From NCBI GenBank assembly GCA_023422635.1, contig JAFAGO010000031.1:1-64000 (forward strand): a stretch of DNA of 64,000 nt, in the 5' to 3' direction. Below are positions 52,276 through 60,593 of the stretch, piece by piece (position 1 is the stretch's first letter; the number at the start of each line of letters is the position of its first letter). The position numbers were made by a program, and so were the translations under genes. This stretch comes from Bacteroidota bacterium (GTDB lineage Bacteria; Bacteroidota; Bacteroidia; Flavobacteriales; Weeksellaceae). Under the pieces are notes generated by a model. The model saw nothing but the letters and a program-made list of their open reading frames with translations, ran no database searches and was not told the origin of the DNA.

Positions 52276-52776
52276 TTAATCAAACTGATTCGGAAACTGA
52301 GTTTTTAGTTCATCTACAGTTGAAAGCACTTTTTCTTTCAAAGTATTTTGATAGTTTTGAAGCTTCGCTGAAATATCTGGATCGCTGCATCCTATTATTT
52401 TTGCCGCCAAAATACCGGCATTTGCTGCTCCATTTAATGCTACGGTTGCGACTGGAATTCCAGAAGGCATTTGCAAAATCGATAATACGGAATCCCAGCC
52501 ATCGATAGAGTTACTGGATAAAATCGGAACACCAATTACGGGAAGCGTTGTACAACTCGCCACCATTCCTGGTAGATGCGCCGCGCCTCCAGCACCTGCT
52601 ATAATTACTTTCAAACCACGTTGCTTTGCAGTTTGCGCATATTCGAACATTCTTTCGGGCGTTCTATGTGCAGAAACTACTGTTAATTCAAATGGAATAT
52701 CCAAAGATTTTAGAAAATCTGCTGCTTTTTCCATTATCGGCAAATCACTTTGACTTCCCATTATTATTCCGATCAT
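52276..52776 (-). CDS. purE: N5-carboxyaminoimidazole ribonucleotide mutase PurE
   Basis: Purine synthesis: moves the carboxyl group of N5-CAIR to C4 to give CAIR. The 166-residue protein has GSQSDLPIM at the N-terminus, the active-site SAHRTPERM, GAGGAAHLPGMVAS and GWDSVLSILQMPSGIPVATV. This is class I PurE, which works with PurK, found at 53520-54629. The two are separated here by a lipoprotein gene on the other strand, so they have separate promoters. Confidence 0.97.
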   Translation of the reverse strand: MIGIIMGSQSDLPIMEKAADFLKSLDIPFELTVVSAHRTPERMFEYAQTAKQRGLKVIIAGAGGAAHLPGMVASCTTLPVIGVPILSSNSIDGWDSVLSILQMPSGIPVATVALNGAANAGILAAKIIGCSDPDISAKLQNYQNTLKEKVLSTVDELKTQFPNQFD

Positions 52777-52798
52777 TGCTTTTACTTTTTAAGATTTT

Positions 52799-52806
52799 CA
52801 AAGATA
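52799..52806 (-). promoter_or_regulatory. -7 promoter element TATCTTTG of purE
   Basis: Exact TAnnTTTG match 22 bp upstream of the purE ATG. Confidence 0.5.
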
Positions 52807-52950
52807 AAGAATGAAAATGAGATTTTATTTTTCCAACTCTAAAAAAGAAAATTCATCATTGAAGTATGATTTTTGATAAAAGTGTAATTTGAGCATAATT
52901 TTTGTTACCTTTCATCCGTTAATTTATTATGTAATTTTAAATAAAAACCA

Positions 52951-53457
52951 ATGAAAAAAATCGTATTTTTAGTATCAGCAATCGCATTAATCGCTGTACA
53001 ATCTTGTAAAAAAGAAAACACCACCATAGTTACCGATGGAACCGATACCCTTGCGGTAGAAACAACAACATCTGAAGTTGGACCTGAATTAACATCTGAA
53101 GAAGCTAAAGCAAAAGTAGATCAAGCGCAAGCTGATTTGGACGCGGCAATTAAAAGAGGAGATCAGAAAGCACAAGATGCTGCTCAAAAAACATTAGATG
53201 ATGCGAAAGCGGCTTGGGAAAGAACAAAAGTTGGAGTAGATAACGCTGCAACTGATGTTAAAACTGGCGTTAATGATGCTGTAGATGCTACAAAAGTGAA
53301 AGCTGAAGAAGTGAAAACAGATGCAAAAAATGCAGCGCAAGATGTAAAAAACGCTACTGATAAAGCGGCTACCGATGTAAAAGATGCGGCTAAAAAAACA
53401 TCTGCTGACGCAAAAGAAGCATACAACAACGCACTTGAAAAAGCAAAAGCAAAATAA
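52951..53457 (+). CDS. LEA-like helical lipoprotein
   Basis: A 168-residue lipoprotein: signal with lipobox VQSC (Cys19), a Thr/Glu-rich linker, then an almost pure Ala/Lys/Asp/Glu region from about residue 52 to the end. That region has an 11-residue periodicity (AATDVKTGVND, KAEEVKTDAKN, AAQDVKNATDK, AATDVKDAAKK), the pattern of LEA group 3 and apolipoprotein-like amphipathic helices. It should lie along or under a membrane as a long helix. A role in desiccation or envelope stress is inference from the repeat type. It sits between purE and purK on the opposite strand and ends at a bidirectional terminator. Confidence 0.85.
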   Translation: MKKIVFLVSAIALIAVQSCKKENTTIVTDGTDTLAVETTTSEVGPELTSEEAKAKVDQAQADLDAAIKRGDQKAQDAAQKTLDDAKAAWERTKVGVDNAATDVKTGVNDAVDATKVKAEEVKTDAKNAAQDVKNATDKAATDVKDAAKKTSADAKEAYNNALEKAKAK

Positions 53458-53487
53458 TTGCTGACTTAAAAATCAGTGATAAAACAC

Positions 53488-53519
53488 AAAAATTGGGCTC
53501 TTCATGAGCCCAATTGTAT
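53488..53519. terminator. Bidirectional terminator between the LEA-like gene and purK
   Basis: AATTGGGCTC-ttcat-GAGCCCAATT: a perfect 10-bp stem at 53491-53515, between convergent genes. Confidence 0.88.
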
Positions 53520-54629
53520 TTAAGATTTCACCTTAACCATTGCTTTTATCGCAATGAGTTTTTCTAAAAGTTCCGCGCGAGAATCGGCAAGAACATTAAT
53601 GTGTCCCATTTTTCGCCCTGGCTTAGTTTCGGTTTTACCGTAAAGGTGAACATAGGTTTTGGGCAGCTGTAAAACTTCATCCAAACCTTCGTACACCACT
53701 TTTCCAGAGTAACCTTCTTCACCAACCAAATTCAACATTCCTGAAAAACCAAAAGCATCAGTATCCGCCAGCGGAAGATTTTTAATAACACGATAAAATT
53801 GCTCAAATTGCGAATTGGCGTTGCCTTCCTGCGTTTGATGTCCGGAATTATGCAAACGTGGCGCAGTTTCATTTACCCAAACTTTTCCGCCTTTATCCAA
53901 AAACAATTCAATTGCGAAAAGCCCGGGAGAATCTGCATTTTGAATAAATGTTTGTGCAATTTCATCAATTTGAAGCTGCGTATTTTCTGATATTTCTGCG
54001 GGACAAATATTAAAATCCAATAAGTTTAGTTTTGGATCGGCAACCATTTCTGTAACGGGAAAAGTTCGAACTTCACCACTTTCGTTTTTAGCTACAATTA
54101 CAGAGAGTTCTTTATCAATATCGACTAATTCTTCAATTACAGATTCTTCTTTCCATAATTTTTTATAGTCGTTTTCTTCTTTTAAAACCTGCACACCTTT
54201 CCCATCATATCCTCCAGTATTGAGTTTTTGAACAAAAGGAAGTGGCGTAATTAATGGTGTATCACAACTGTACATTACTTCAAATTCCGGACTTGGAAGT
54301 TGATTGAATTTGTAAAATTCTTTCTGTAAAATTTTCTGTTGAATAACTTTAATAATCGATGGTTTTGGAATCACTTGCACCCCTTGATATTCAAGCTCTT
54401 CTAACGCTTCAACATTTACATGTTCAATTTCAATGGTAAGTACATCTTTATTTTTTCCGAAAGCAAGAACATCTTCATAATTATTAAAATCGCCTTTCGT
54501 AAAATGCGAAATACCAGCACAAGAGCATTCTGGATTGGGATCGAGCACAAAAAATTCATCATCATATTTTAATGCATTTTGGATGAACATTCTGCCAAGC
54601 TGTCCTCCTCCTAAAATTCCGATTTTCAT
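53520..54629 (-). CDS. purK: N5-carboxyaminoimidazole ribonucleotide synthase PurK
   Basis: ATP-grasp enzyme that carboxylates AIR to N5-CAIR with bicarbonate, 369 residues. It starts MKIGILGGGQLGRMF, followed by the ATP-grasp core: KLNTGGYDGKGVQVL, IEELVDIDKELSVIVAK, APRLHNSGHQTQEG. The C-terminus (HLYGKTETKPGRKMGHINVL) is the PurK type. The DUF1543 gene lies 36 bp upstream on the same strand and probably leads the transcript. Confidence 0.97.
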   Translation of the reverse strand: MKIGILGGGQLGRMFIQNALKYDDEFFVLDPNPECSCAGISHFTKGDFNNYEDVLAFGKNKDVLTIEIEHVNVEALEELEYQGVQVIPKPSIIKVIQQKILQKEFYKFNQLPSPEFEVMYSCDTPLITPLPFVQKLNTGGYDGKGVQVLKEENDYKKLWKEESVIEELVDIDKELSVIVAKNESGEVRTFPVTEMVADPKLNLLDFNICPAEISENTQLQIDEIAQTFIQNADSPGLFAIELFLDKGGKVWVNETAPRLHNSGHQTQEGNANSQFEQFYRVIKNLPLADTDAFGFSGMLNLVGEEGYSGKVVYEGLDEVLQLPKTYVHLYGKTETKPGRKMGHINVLADSRAELLEKLIAIKAMVKVKS

Positions 54630-54665
54630 TTTATTTTTACTTTTAGATATTTTCGTTTTCGGTTG

Positions 54666-55205
54666 TTAACTGATTTTAAGGTATCCGATTTCGGCGTGAT
54701 TTTGCACGTCATTTCGCTCCGATTTCATCAGTTCAATTGCAAATTTTTCCTTTGAAATTGGAGAAAGTAAATCGTGAATTGCATAGATATCGTCGATATC
54801 AACGCCATGTTTATTATCGACGTGACTCACCGCCCCTTGAAATCCCATATTTTGGTAAAAAGGTGTTTTCTTCACGCGTTTAATAACTTCCGACATTGAA
54901 TTTCCCACCATAATATGTTGTTCGTGGAACTCTTCGAAAAAGCCAATTTTGTAACCACCAAGATTGATAAAAAACAACTGCGAAGGATTGCTTTTTTCTG
55001 AATTTCTAGGAACAACTTTAATTTCATAACTATCAACGAAATCAAGCGTTTGCCAACAATCGATATGAACTTTAGCGCCTTTCCAAAATGCTTTTATTTC
55101 TGGAAAAAGATCTTCAATTTTTTCTGCAATTCCGAAAAAAACATCGTGCTGTTCAATGTTTCTGCCTTTTGGCGTAGCTCCTACAATAACATAAAATAAC
55201 TTCAC
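54666..55205 (-). CDS. DUF1543 domain-containing protein
   Basis: A 179-residue cytoplasmic protein matching DUF1543 in layout: an N-terminal block MKLFYVIVGATPKGRNIEQHD, then GAKVHIDCWQTLDFVD, FFINLGGYKIGFFEEFHEQH and a C-terminal VDNKHGVDIDDIYAIHDLL. No catalytic motif is known. The start is GTG at 55205, downstream of a -7 box at 55221-55228. It probably shares a transcript with purK (36-bp gap), a pairing for which I see no reason. Divergent from the EEP gene. Confidence 0.85.
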   Translation of the reverse strand: MKLFYVIVGATPKGRNIEQHDVFFGIAEKIEDLFPEIKAFWKGAKVHIDCWQTLDFVDSYEIKVVPRNSEKSNPSQLFFINLGGYKIGFFEEFHEQHIMVGNSMSEVIKRVKKTPFYQNMGFQGAVSHVDNKHGVDIDDIYAIHDLLSPISKEKFAIELMKSERNDVQNHAEIGYLKIS

Positions 55206-55220
55206 TGCCTTAGTTTCTCA

Positions 55221-55228
55221 CAAATTTA
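55221..55228 (-). promoter_or_regulatory. -7 promoter element TAAATTTG of the DUF1543-purK unit
   Basis: Exact TAnnTTTG match 15 bp upstream of the GTG start. It lies in a 48-bp divergent region shared with the EEP gene. Confidence 0.5.
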
Positions 55229-55253
55229 CTGTATTTTTAACTAAAAAAAATTC

Positions 55254-56339
55254 ATGTGGATATTTTACCTGATTATTTCAGGATTGCTTTTAGTGGCAAC
55301 TCTTTTACCAAAAATTCCAAGCTCGCATTGGGTGTTTCGAACTGCAGACTTTGGGAAAATTCAAATATTTTGCATCAGTTTGCTTGTTTTTATCAGTGGA
55401 TTTTTCTTTTTCAAAACCGAACATTTATTTTGGTATGTACAAAGTGTTTTAGCACTGATCCTCGTTTTTCACGGAATTACACTTTTTAAATTCACTCATT
55501 TCTATCCCGTTGCAAAATATACGCTTAGCAATAAACACAGTAAAGAAATTCATATTATTTCTGCAAATGTGTATCAATTCAATACCGATTATAAGCGTTT
55601 TATTAACCTAATCAACCGTTACAAACCCGATGTTTTTCTAACAATGGAAAGTAATGAAGATTGGGAAAATGCTTTAAAAGAACTTGAAAAAGAGTATCCA
55701 AATTTTGAAAAAGTTGCTTTAGAAAACACATACGGAATTCATCTTTATTCCAAATTAAAAATTATTCGAAGTAAAGTGCATTATTTTGTAGCAGACGACA
55801 TCCCAAGTATTGAAGCTGAATTGGAAACCGAAGATGGCTACCGATTTGTTTTCTTTGGTGTGCACCCACCTCCACCAAGTCCCACCGAAGAAGAAAATTC
55901 TAAAGAGCGCGATGGCGATTTATTAAGTGTGGCAAAACGCTCCAAAAAGGTTGATTTACCGAAAGTAATTATGGGCGATTTCAATAATGTTGCGTGGTCC
56001 AAATCTTCAATTCTTTTCAGAAAAACAAGTGGTTTAATCGATCCTAGAATTGGACATGGATTTGTGTCGACTTTTCATGCGAAATATTTTTTCTTTCGAT
56101 TTCCTATCGATTTGCTTTTTCATTCTGAAGATGTATTTGTAAAAGAACTAAAATCTTTGGAAAATTTTGGTAGCGATCACTTCCCCGTTTACATGTCTTT
56201 CGTAATTGATCCAAGAAATAAATCGCAGGAACAAAAAGTAGAAAATGCAACTTCCGATGAAATTGAGGATGCTGAAGAAATGATTCAAGGAGGAAAAAAT
56301 GAAGATGGTGAAAGAGATTCTGTGGTTACAGAAGATTAG
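55254..56339 (+). CDS. Membrane-anchored endonuclease/exonuclease/phosphatase family protein
   Basis: A 361-residue protein with three N-terminal membrane helices (about residues 1-19, 36-56 and 60-80), then an EEP catalytic domain facing one side of the membrane: SANVYQFNTDYKRFI, DVFLTMESNEDWE (catalytic Glu), FFGVHPPPP, IMGDFNNVAWS and SDHFPVYMSFV (catalytic Asp-His). The C-terminal 40 residues are acidic and probably disordered. The fold covers nucleases, sphingomyelinase-like and phosphatidyl-phosphatase activities, so the substrate is open. The stop abuts that of the convergent VOC gene. Confidence 0.88.
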   Translation: MWIFYLIISGLLLVATLLPKIPSSHWVFRTADFGKIQIFCISLLVFISGFFFFKTEHLFWYVQSVLALILVFHGITLFKFTHFYPVAKYTLSNKHSKEIHIISANVYQFNTDYKRFINLINRYKPDVFLTMESNEDWENALKELEKEYPNFEKVALENTYGIHLYSKLKIIRSKVHYFVADDIPSIEAELETEDGYRFVFFGVHPPPPSPTEEENSKERDGDLLSVAKRSKKVDLPKVIMGDFNNVAWSKSSILFRKTSGLIDPRIGHGFVSTFHAKYFFFRFPIDLLFHSEDVFVKELKSLENFGSDHFPVYMSFVIDPRNKSQEQKVENATSDEIEDAEEMIQGGKNEDGERDSVVTED

Positions 56340-56717
56340 CTACATTTCGTAAAATTCAATGGGTAATCCATCGGGATCGGAGGTAAAAAAGAACTGTTTA
56401 TTTGTAAATTCATCAATTCGAATGGGTTCACATTCCAAACCTTTTTTGATAAGTTCGGTTCTTTTATCCTCCACATTTTCCACCGAAAACGCTAGATGTC
56501 TTAATCCACAAGCTTCTGGACGAGATGGCCTTGCTGGAGGATTCGGAAAAGAAAAAAGTTCGATTAAATATTGATCGCCAATTCCCAAGTCTAATTTATA
56601 CGATTGTCTTTCCTCACGGTAGACTTCACGGATGATTTGCAAACCTAAAATCTGGGTATAGAATTTTTTTGAAGTTGTATAATTCGAACAAATCACTGCG
56701 ATGTGGTGAAGTTTCAT
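56340..56717 (-). CDS. VOC-family protein (GloA2-like)
   Basis: A 125-residue vicinal-oxygen-chelate protein of the GloA2/SMU1112c-like group. One VOC module with metal ligands visible: His in LHHIAVICSN, Glu in LIELFSFP, His in GLRHLAFSV and the final Glu in PIEFYEM. PPARPSRPEACGLRHLAF is typical of the subgroup. The substrate is unknown. The leader upstream has its own -7 box and a terminator-like hairpin (56746-56820). Confidence 0.9.
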   Translation of the reverse strand: MKLHHIAVICSNYTTSKKFYTQILGLQIIREVYREERQSYKLDLGIGDQYLIELFSFPNPPARPSRPEACGLRHLAFSVENVEDKRTELIKKGLECEPIRIDEFTNKQFFFTSDPDGLPIEFYEM

Positions 56718-56745
56718 ATAAATTTTTTATTTTTAGCAAATATCA

Positions 56746-56820
56746 ATAAAAAAGAGCAGAAAAAAAATCTCTGCCCTTAGGTTACACTTTCATCAACTGT
56801 ATATCAGTCGTACAAATGTA
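56746..56820 (-). promoter_or_regulatory. Promoter with terminator-like hairpin upstream of the VOC gene (attenuated leader or small RNA)
   Basis: On the minus strand TACATTTG (56813-56820) matches TAnnTTTG. About 35 nt later AAGGGCAG (56771-56778) pairs with CTGCTCTT (56752-56759) across a T-rich loop, with one wobble pair, and six T residues follow. The VOC ATG is 35 nt further on. This would give a transcript of about 60 nt, or control read-through into the gene. Confidence 0.4.
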
Positions 56821-56868
56821 AGCTGCCTTTTTTAAAAAATTGTATAAAAACGACATCTTTATCAATAT

Positions 56869-57705
56869 ATGTCTTTTCAAATTATTCCAACGCCAAATGT
56901 ATTAAGTTCGCATATTAAATTTGCGTGGATGGACGATTTGAGCACGTACCAGACCGTTAAAAAAATTAAAATTAGTCGATTTGCCGAAAATTTTCCTAGA
57001 CTGTTCTATCTCTGTTTAGATCGTGATTTATCGTACACCGACGAAGCTCAAAAACCTATTCCATTAGCACATTTGAAGGGAATTGATTCTGGAAAATCGA
57101 TTGTAAATGTACAAACCCATGGAGTAATGATTGGGATTTGTTTTTACCCGTATGCGATTGAAAAAATCTTCAATGTGAGCATGAGCGAATTGAATGAAAA
57201 TCGAATTGATTTGCAAGAAATCAACCACGGAGAATTAACGGAATTGCTTAAATATGGAAGTACGCCGATGGAAAAAGTAAACATTCTTTTTGAATATTTT
57301 TACCGTAAACTCGATCGATTTTCAGAATATGAAATTTCAGATCCTGTATCGTATTTATTACAAAACAATCTGCTTTCTCACGCCAAATCTCTTGATGAAA
57401 CCACCAATGAAATCGGAATTTCACGGCGCCATTTCGAAAGACTTTTTAAAGATAAAACAGGAATATCTCCCAAAAAATATCTTTCAATTTTAAGGTTTTA
57501 AGAAGCGCTTCGCACGATCCCAAAAATGCAATCGCTTACTGATGTCGCGTACTTTTTAAATTACGCAAATCAATCGCATTTTAATAAAGAATTCAAAAAA
57601 TACTCCGGACTTTCTCCCAAAAAATATTTGGATTTAACACTGTTGAGCAATTTCGAAAGCATCATTATGCAATCGCCCGACAATTCAGATGAACTTTTAA
57701 AATAA
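56869..57705 (+). pseudogene. AraC-family transcriptional regulator split by an in-frame TAA at 57499
   Basis: The frame from ATG 56869 runs 210 codons to TAA 57499-57501. It covers an N-terminal DUF6597-like ligand domain and the first AraC helix-turn-helix (ETTNEIGISRRHFERLF, GISPKKYLSILRF). The same frame then continues with no other stop to TAA 57703-57705: EALRTIPKMQSLTDVAYFLN, then the second helix-turn-helix (QSHFNKEFKKYSGLSPKKYL). The stop sits where AraC proteins normally read RFQEAL, so CAA (Gln) to TAA is the simplest explanation. The truncated protein lacks the second DNA-reading helix and should not work as a normal AraC regulator, unless the stop is read through or is a sequencing error. 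Confidence 0.85.
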
Positions 57706-57723
57706 TACCTTTACAATCGGAAT

Positions 57724-58779
57724 TTAAAAATGCATTACATCTTTTACAATGCCATTATTTTGCGCAAAAGGAAGCAATTCTGATGTAATAAAACTTTGAA
57801 TTGAATCTGAATCTTTATCGTTTGGAAATAGTAGATGAACATTTGCACCAGCATCTAAGGTAAAAAATAGGGATAATCCCGTATTTTTACGAAATTCCCA
57901 AATTCTATTAATGACTTCAACGGTTGCAGGTTTCATTAAAATAAACGCAGGATTACTCATCATCATCATGGCGTGCAGCGTTAACGCTTCATGTTCAACA
58001 AGGGTAATAAAACCTTCCATATCGCCTTCTGACAATATGTTTTTTAATTTCGAAAAATTGATGTGTGCCTCCTCAAATCTTGTTTTCGCGTACGGATTGG
58101 TATTCATTAAACCATGACCAACCGTAGAACTCACCGATTTTTCACCTTCGTGAATCAGCAAAACCCAATCATTAAAATTTCTGAAAATTGGCTGAATTTC
58201 TTCTTTAGGATAAGGCACTGCATATAGATCCGAACTTCCCAAAACTTCATCGGTTTTCCCCCAAACAACTAATCCATTGTAAAGACTTCTGCAAGCACTT
58301 CCGCTGCCTAAACGCGCTAAAAAACTTGCTTTTTGAGTTTTAAAATCATCATCTAAAACGTCGGAAAAAATGGAATCTAAATTCATTAAACATTTTGCAA
58401 TGGCACCAAATCCAGATGCTGAACTGGCAATTCCCGATGAATGTGGAAACGTATTTTCAGTCTGAATTGTATATTTCCCCTTTAGAATCCAAGGCAAATA
58501 CACTTCTATACTTTTGAAATATTTTTCAATTTTGGCTGCAAATTTTTTTTCTTTTTTTCCTGAAAGAAAAGTTTCTACCGAGAACGATTCGGAGGGATAA
58601 AATTCTAATTCGGTATTGGTTTTACAATGTTGCAAAGTATAGCTGATGCTGGGGTTTGCAGGAATTTGATTTTCGTATTTTCCCCAATATTTAATTAATG
58701 CAATGTTAGAAGGGCAACTTGCATTCACTTTTTGATGTGAAATTGAATATTCTTTTTTTCCGTAAAAAACGTTATCCAT
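57724..58779 (-). CDS. mvaD: Diphosphomevalonate decarboxylase
   Basis: Last step of the mevalonate pathway: ATP-dependent decarboxylation of mevalonate diphosphate to isopentenyl diphosphate, 351 residues. GHMP-fold motifs: ASCPSNIALIKYWGKY, the ATP loop PHSSGIASSASGFGAIA, GSGSACRSLYNG and the late FTLDAGANVHLLFP. It is the last gene of a minus-strand run; the acyl-CoA ligase stop is only 15 bp upstream. Other mevalonate-pathway genes are not in the window. Confidence 0.95.
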   Translation of the reverse strand: MDNVFYGKKEYSISHQKVNASCPSNIALIKYWGKYENQIPANPSISYTLQHCKTNTELEFYPSESFSVETFLSGKKEKKFAAKIEKYFKSIEVYLPWILKGKYTIQTENTFPHSSGIASSASGFGAIAKCLMNLDSIFSDVLDDDFKTQKASFLARLGSGSACRSLYNGLVVWGKTDEVLGSSDLYAVPYPKEEIQPIFRNFNDWVLLIHEGEKSVSSTVGHGLMNTNPYAKTRFEEAHINFSKLKNILSEGDMEGFITLVEHEALTLHAMMMMSNPAFILMKPATVEVINRIWEFRKNTGLSLFFTLDAGANVHLLFPNDKDSDSIQSFITSELLPFAQNNGIVKDVMHF

Positions 58780-58794
58780 TTTTAATTTTTGTAC

Positions 58795-60558
58795 TTAATG
58801 ATGATACATATCTTCAATCTGCGATTCAAACTTTTTGGCAACGATATTTCGTTTCACTTTTAAAGTCGGCGTAATTTCTCCACTACTGATTTCGAATTCT
58901 GCTGGTAACAAGGTGAATTTTTTCACTTTCTCAAATCCGGACAAATCTTTCTGAATGTCCACAATTACTTCTTGATAAAGGGTTTTCACTTTTTCATTCT
59001 TTACCACTTCTTCCCAATTGGTAAAGGGAACATTAAGCGTTTTAATCTTTTCTTCAAGTGCTTCAAAATTCGGAACAATTAAAGCAGAAACGTAAGGTCT
59101 GCCCTCCGCAACTAACATAATTTGCCCAATCATATGATTATCGGAAAAGAGATTTTCAATAGGTTGTGGCGCGATGTATTTGCCGTTGGACGTTTTCATT
59201 AAATCTTTAATTCTATCCGTAATGGTAAGATTTCCCGCTTCATCGATAAAACCGGCATCACCAGTTTTTAGCCATCCATCGTCGGTAAAGGTTTTAGCGT
59301 TTTCTTCAGGTTTTTTGTAATAGCCCTTCATAATTCCGCTCCCTTTTACTTGAACTTCATCATTTTCACCAATTCGAATTTGAGTATCGCCCATTGGTTG
59401 ACCTGCAGTACCATGTTTGTAATGATTTAACGGAAATGCAGTAAGCGTTGCCGTGGATTCCGTCATACCATAACCCACCGTAATATGCAAGCCCATAGCA
59501 TCGAAAAACTCTGTAATATTTTCAGAAAGTGATGCGCCTCCACAAGGCAAAAACCACAATTTACCACCGAGTTTCGCTTTAATTTTACCAAAAACTAAAG
59601 CATTAGCGATTTTATATTTTAGGCCTAAAAGAAGAGGGACGGTTTGTTTTTCGCAGTTGAATTTTGCCACTTGATTTCCGATCCCGATTGCCCAGTGAAA
59701 TATTTTTTGTTTTGCACTGGATTCTCCATTAATGGTTTCGGTAATTCCATTGTAAATTTTTTGATAGAATCTTGGCACAGCACACATGGTTGTTGGTTTC
59801 ACTTCTACTAATGTACTTGCGATTTGCTTTGGATTTTCAAGGAATGAAACCTTTGCACCAAAGGTTAGACACAGCAAAGTCCAACTTCTTTCGAATACAT
59901 GACTTAGCGGAAGAAATGCTAAAGAATGCTCGTTTTCAAAGTTTTTAAATTTAAAGAATTGCATGTGTGCATCGAACGCATTTGCAAAATTGCCGTGGGT
60001 TAGCATGACGCCTTTTGGAACCCCGGTGGTTCCGGAAGTATAGATAAGCGTTGCAAGATCGTCTTTATCTCGAGGAACAATTTCAAAAATATCTGTTGCC
60101 TTTTCTATAAAATCCTCCAAATATTGGGATCGATCTTTTTTAATCCAAACTGCTTTTTTCGCAACAATTATTTGCTGAAGAAAGTCGCTACTTTGCAAGA
60201 TATCATAAGCTGCATCATAATGTTCCTGGTTTCCTGTAAGTATTATTTTAGCTTCAGAATCATTTAAAATATAACCGGTTTGTTCGGGATTATTAGTTGC
60301 GTAAATAGGCACACTTACAGCGCCAAGCGATAAGGTAGCCAGATCAAAAATGATCCATTCCGCAGAATTGTCGGAAAATATTGCCACTTTATCATCCGCC
60401 ATTACTCCGGCGTCACGCAGTGCATTTGCCGTTTTAAAAACCAATCTTCTAAAGTCTTTCCAGTTCAGTGATTTCCATTCGTCTTTCTTTTTAAATCCAA
60501 CAGCAGGATGAGTAGAAAACTTTTCAGCATTGGTATTTAGAAAATGGGTAATGTTCAT
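58795..60558 (-). CDS. Long-chain fatty acid-CoA ligase (AMP-binding)
   Basis: A 587-residue ANL-superfamily enzyme that activates fatty acids through acyl-AMP to acyl-CoA. AMP-binding motif LATLIYTSGTTGVPKGVML (near residue 177), GYGMTESTATLTAFPL, GWLKTGDAGFIDEAG and ITDRIKDLMKTSNGKYIAPQ are all in place, with the catalytic Lys region near the C-terminus. It has no signal peptide. It lies between the epimerase (gap 35 bp) and mvaD (gap 15 bp), and the three are likely co-transcribed. Confidence 0.94.
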   Translation of the reverse strand: MNITHFLNTNAEKFSTHPAVGFKKKDEWKSLNWKDFRRLVFKTANALRDAGVMADDKVAIFSDNSAEWIIFDLATLSLGAVSVPIYATNNPEQTGYILNDSEAKIILTGNQEHYDAAYDILQSSDFLQQIIVAKKAVWIKKDRSQYLEDFIEKATDIFEIVPRDKDDLATLIYTSGTTGVPKGVMLTHGNFANAFDAHMQFFKFKNFENEHSLAFLPLSHVFERSWTLLCLTFGAKVSFLENPKQIASTLVEVKPTTMCAVPRFYQKIYNGITETINGESSAKQKIFHWAIGIGNQVAKFNCEKQTVPLLLGLKYKIANALVFGKIKAKLGGKLWFLPCGGASLSENITEFFDAMGLHITVGYGMTESTATLTAFPLNHYKHGTAGQPMGDTQIRIGENDEVQVKGSGIMKGYYKKPEENAKTFTDDGWLKTGDAGFIDEAGNLTITDRIKDLMKTSNGKYIAPQPIENLFSDNHMIGQIMLVAEGRPYVSALIVPNFEALEEKIKTLNVPFTNWEEVVKNEKVKTLYQEVIVDIQKDLSGFEKVKKFTLLPAEFEISSGEITPTLKVKRNIVAKKFESQIEDMYHH

Positions 60559-60593
60559 TATGTAGCGTAAATGAGAATTTTAAAAAAGGTGAT

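Noticed and set aside
53184..53429. Antisense frame inside the LEA-like gene
   Set aside because: A by-product of the repetitive Ala/Lys codons; Ser/Ala/Val-rich translation with no start context.
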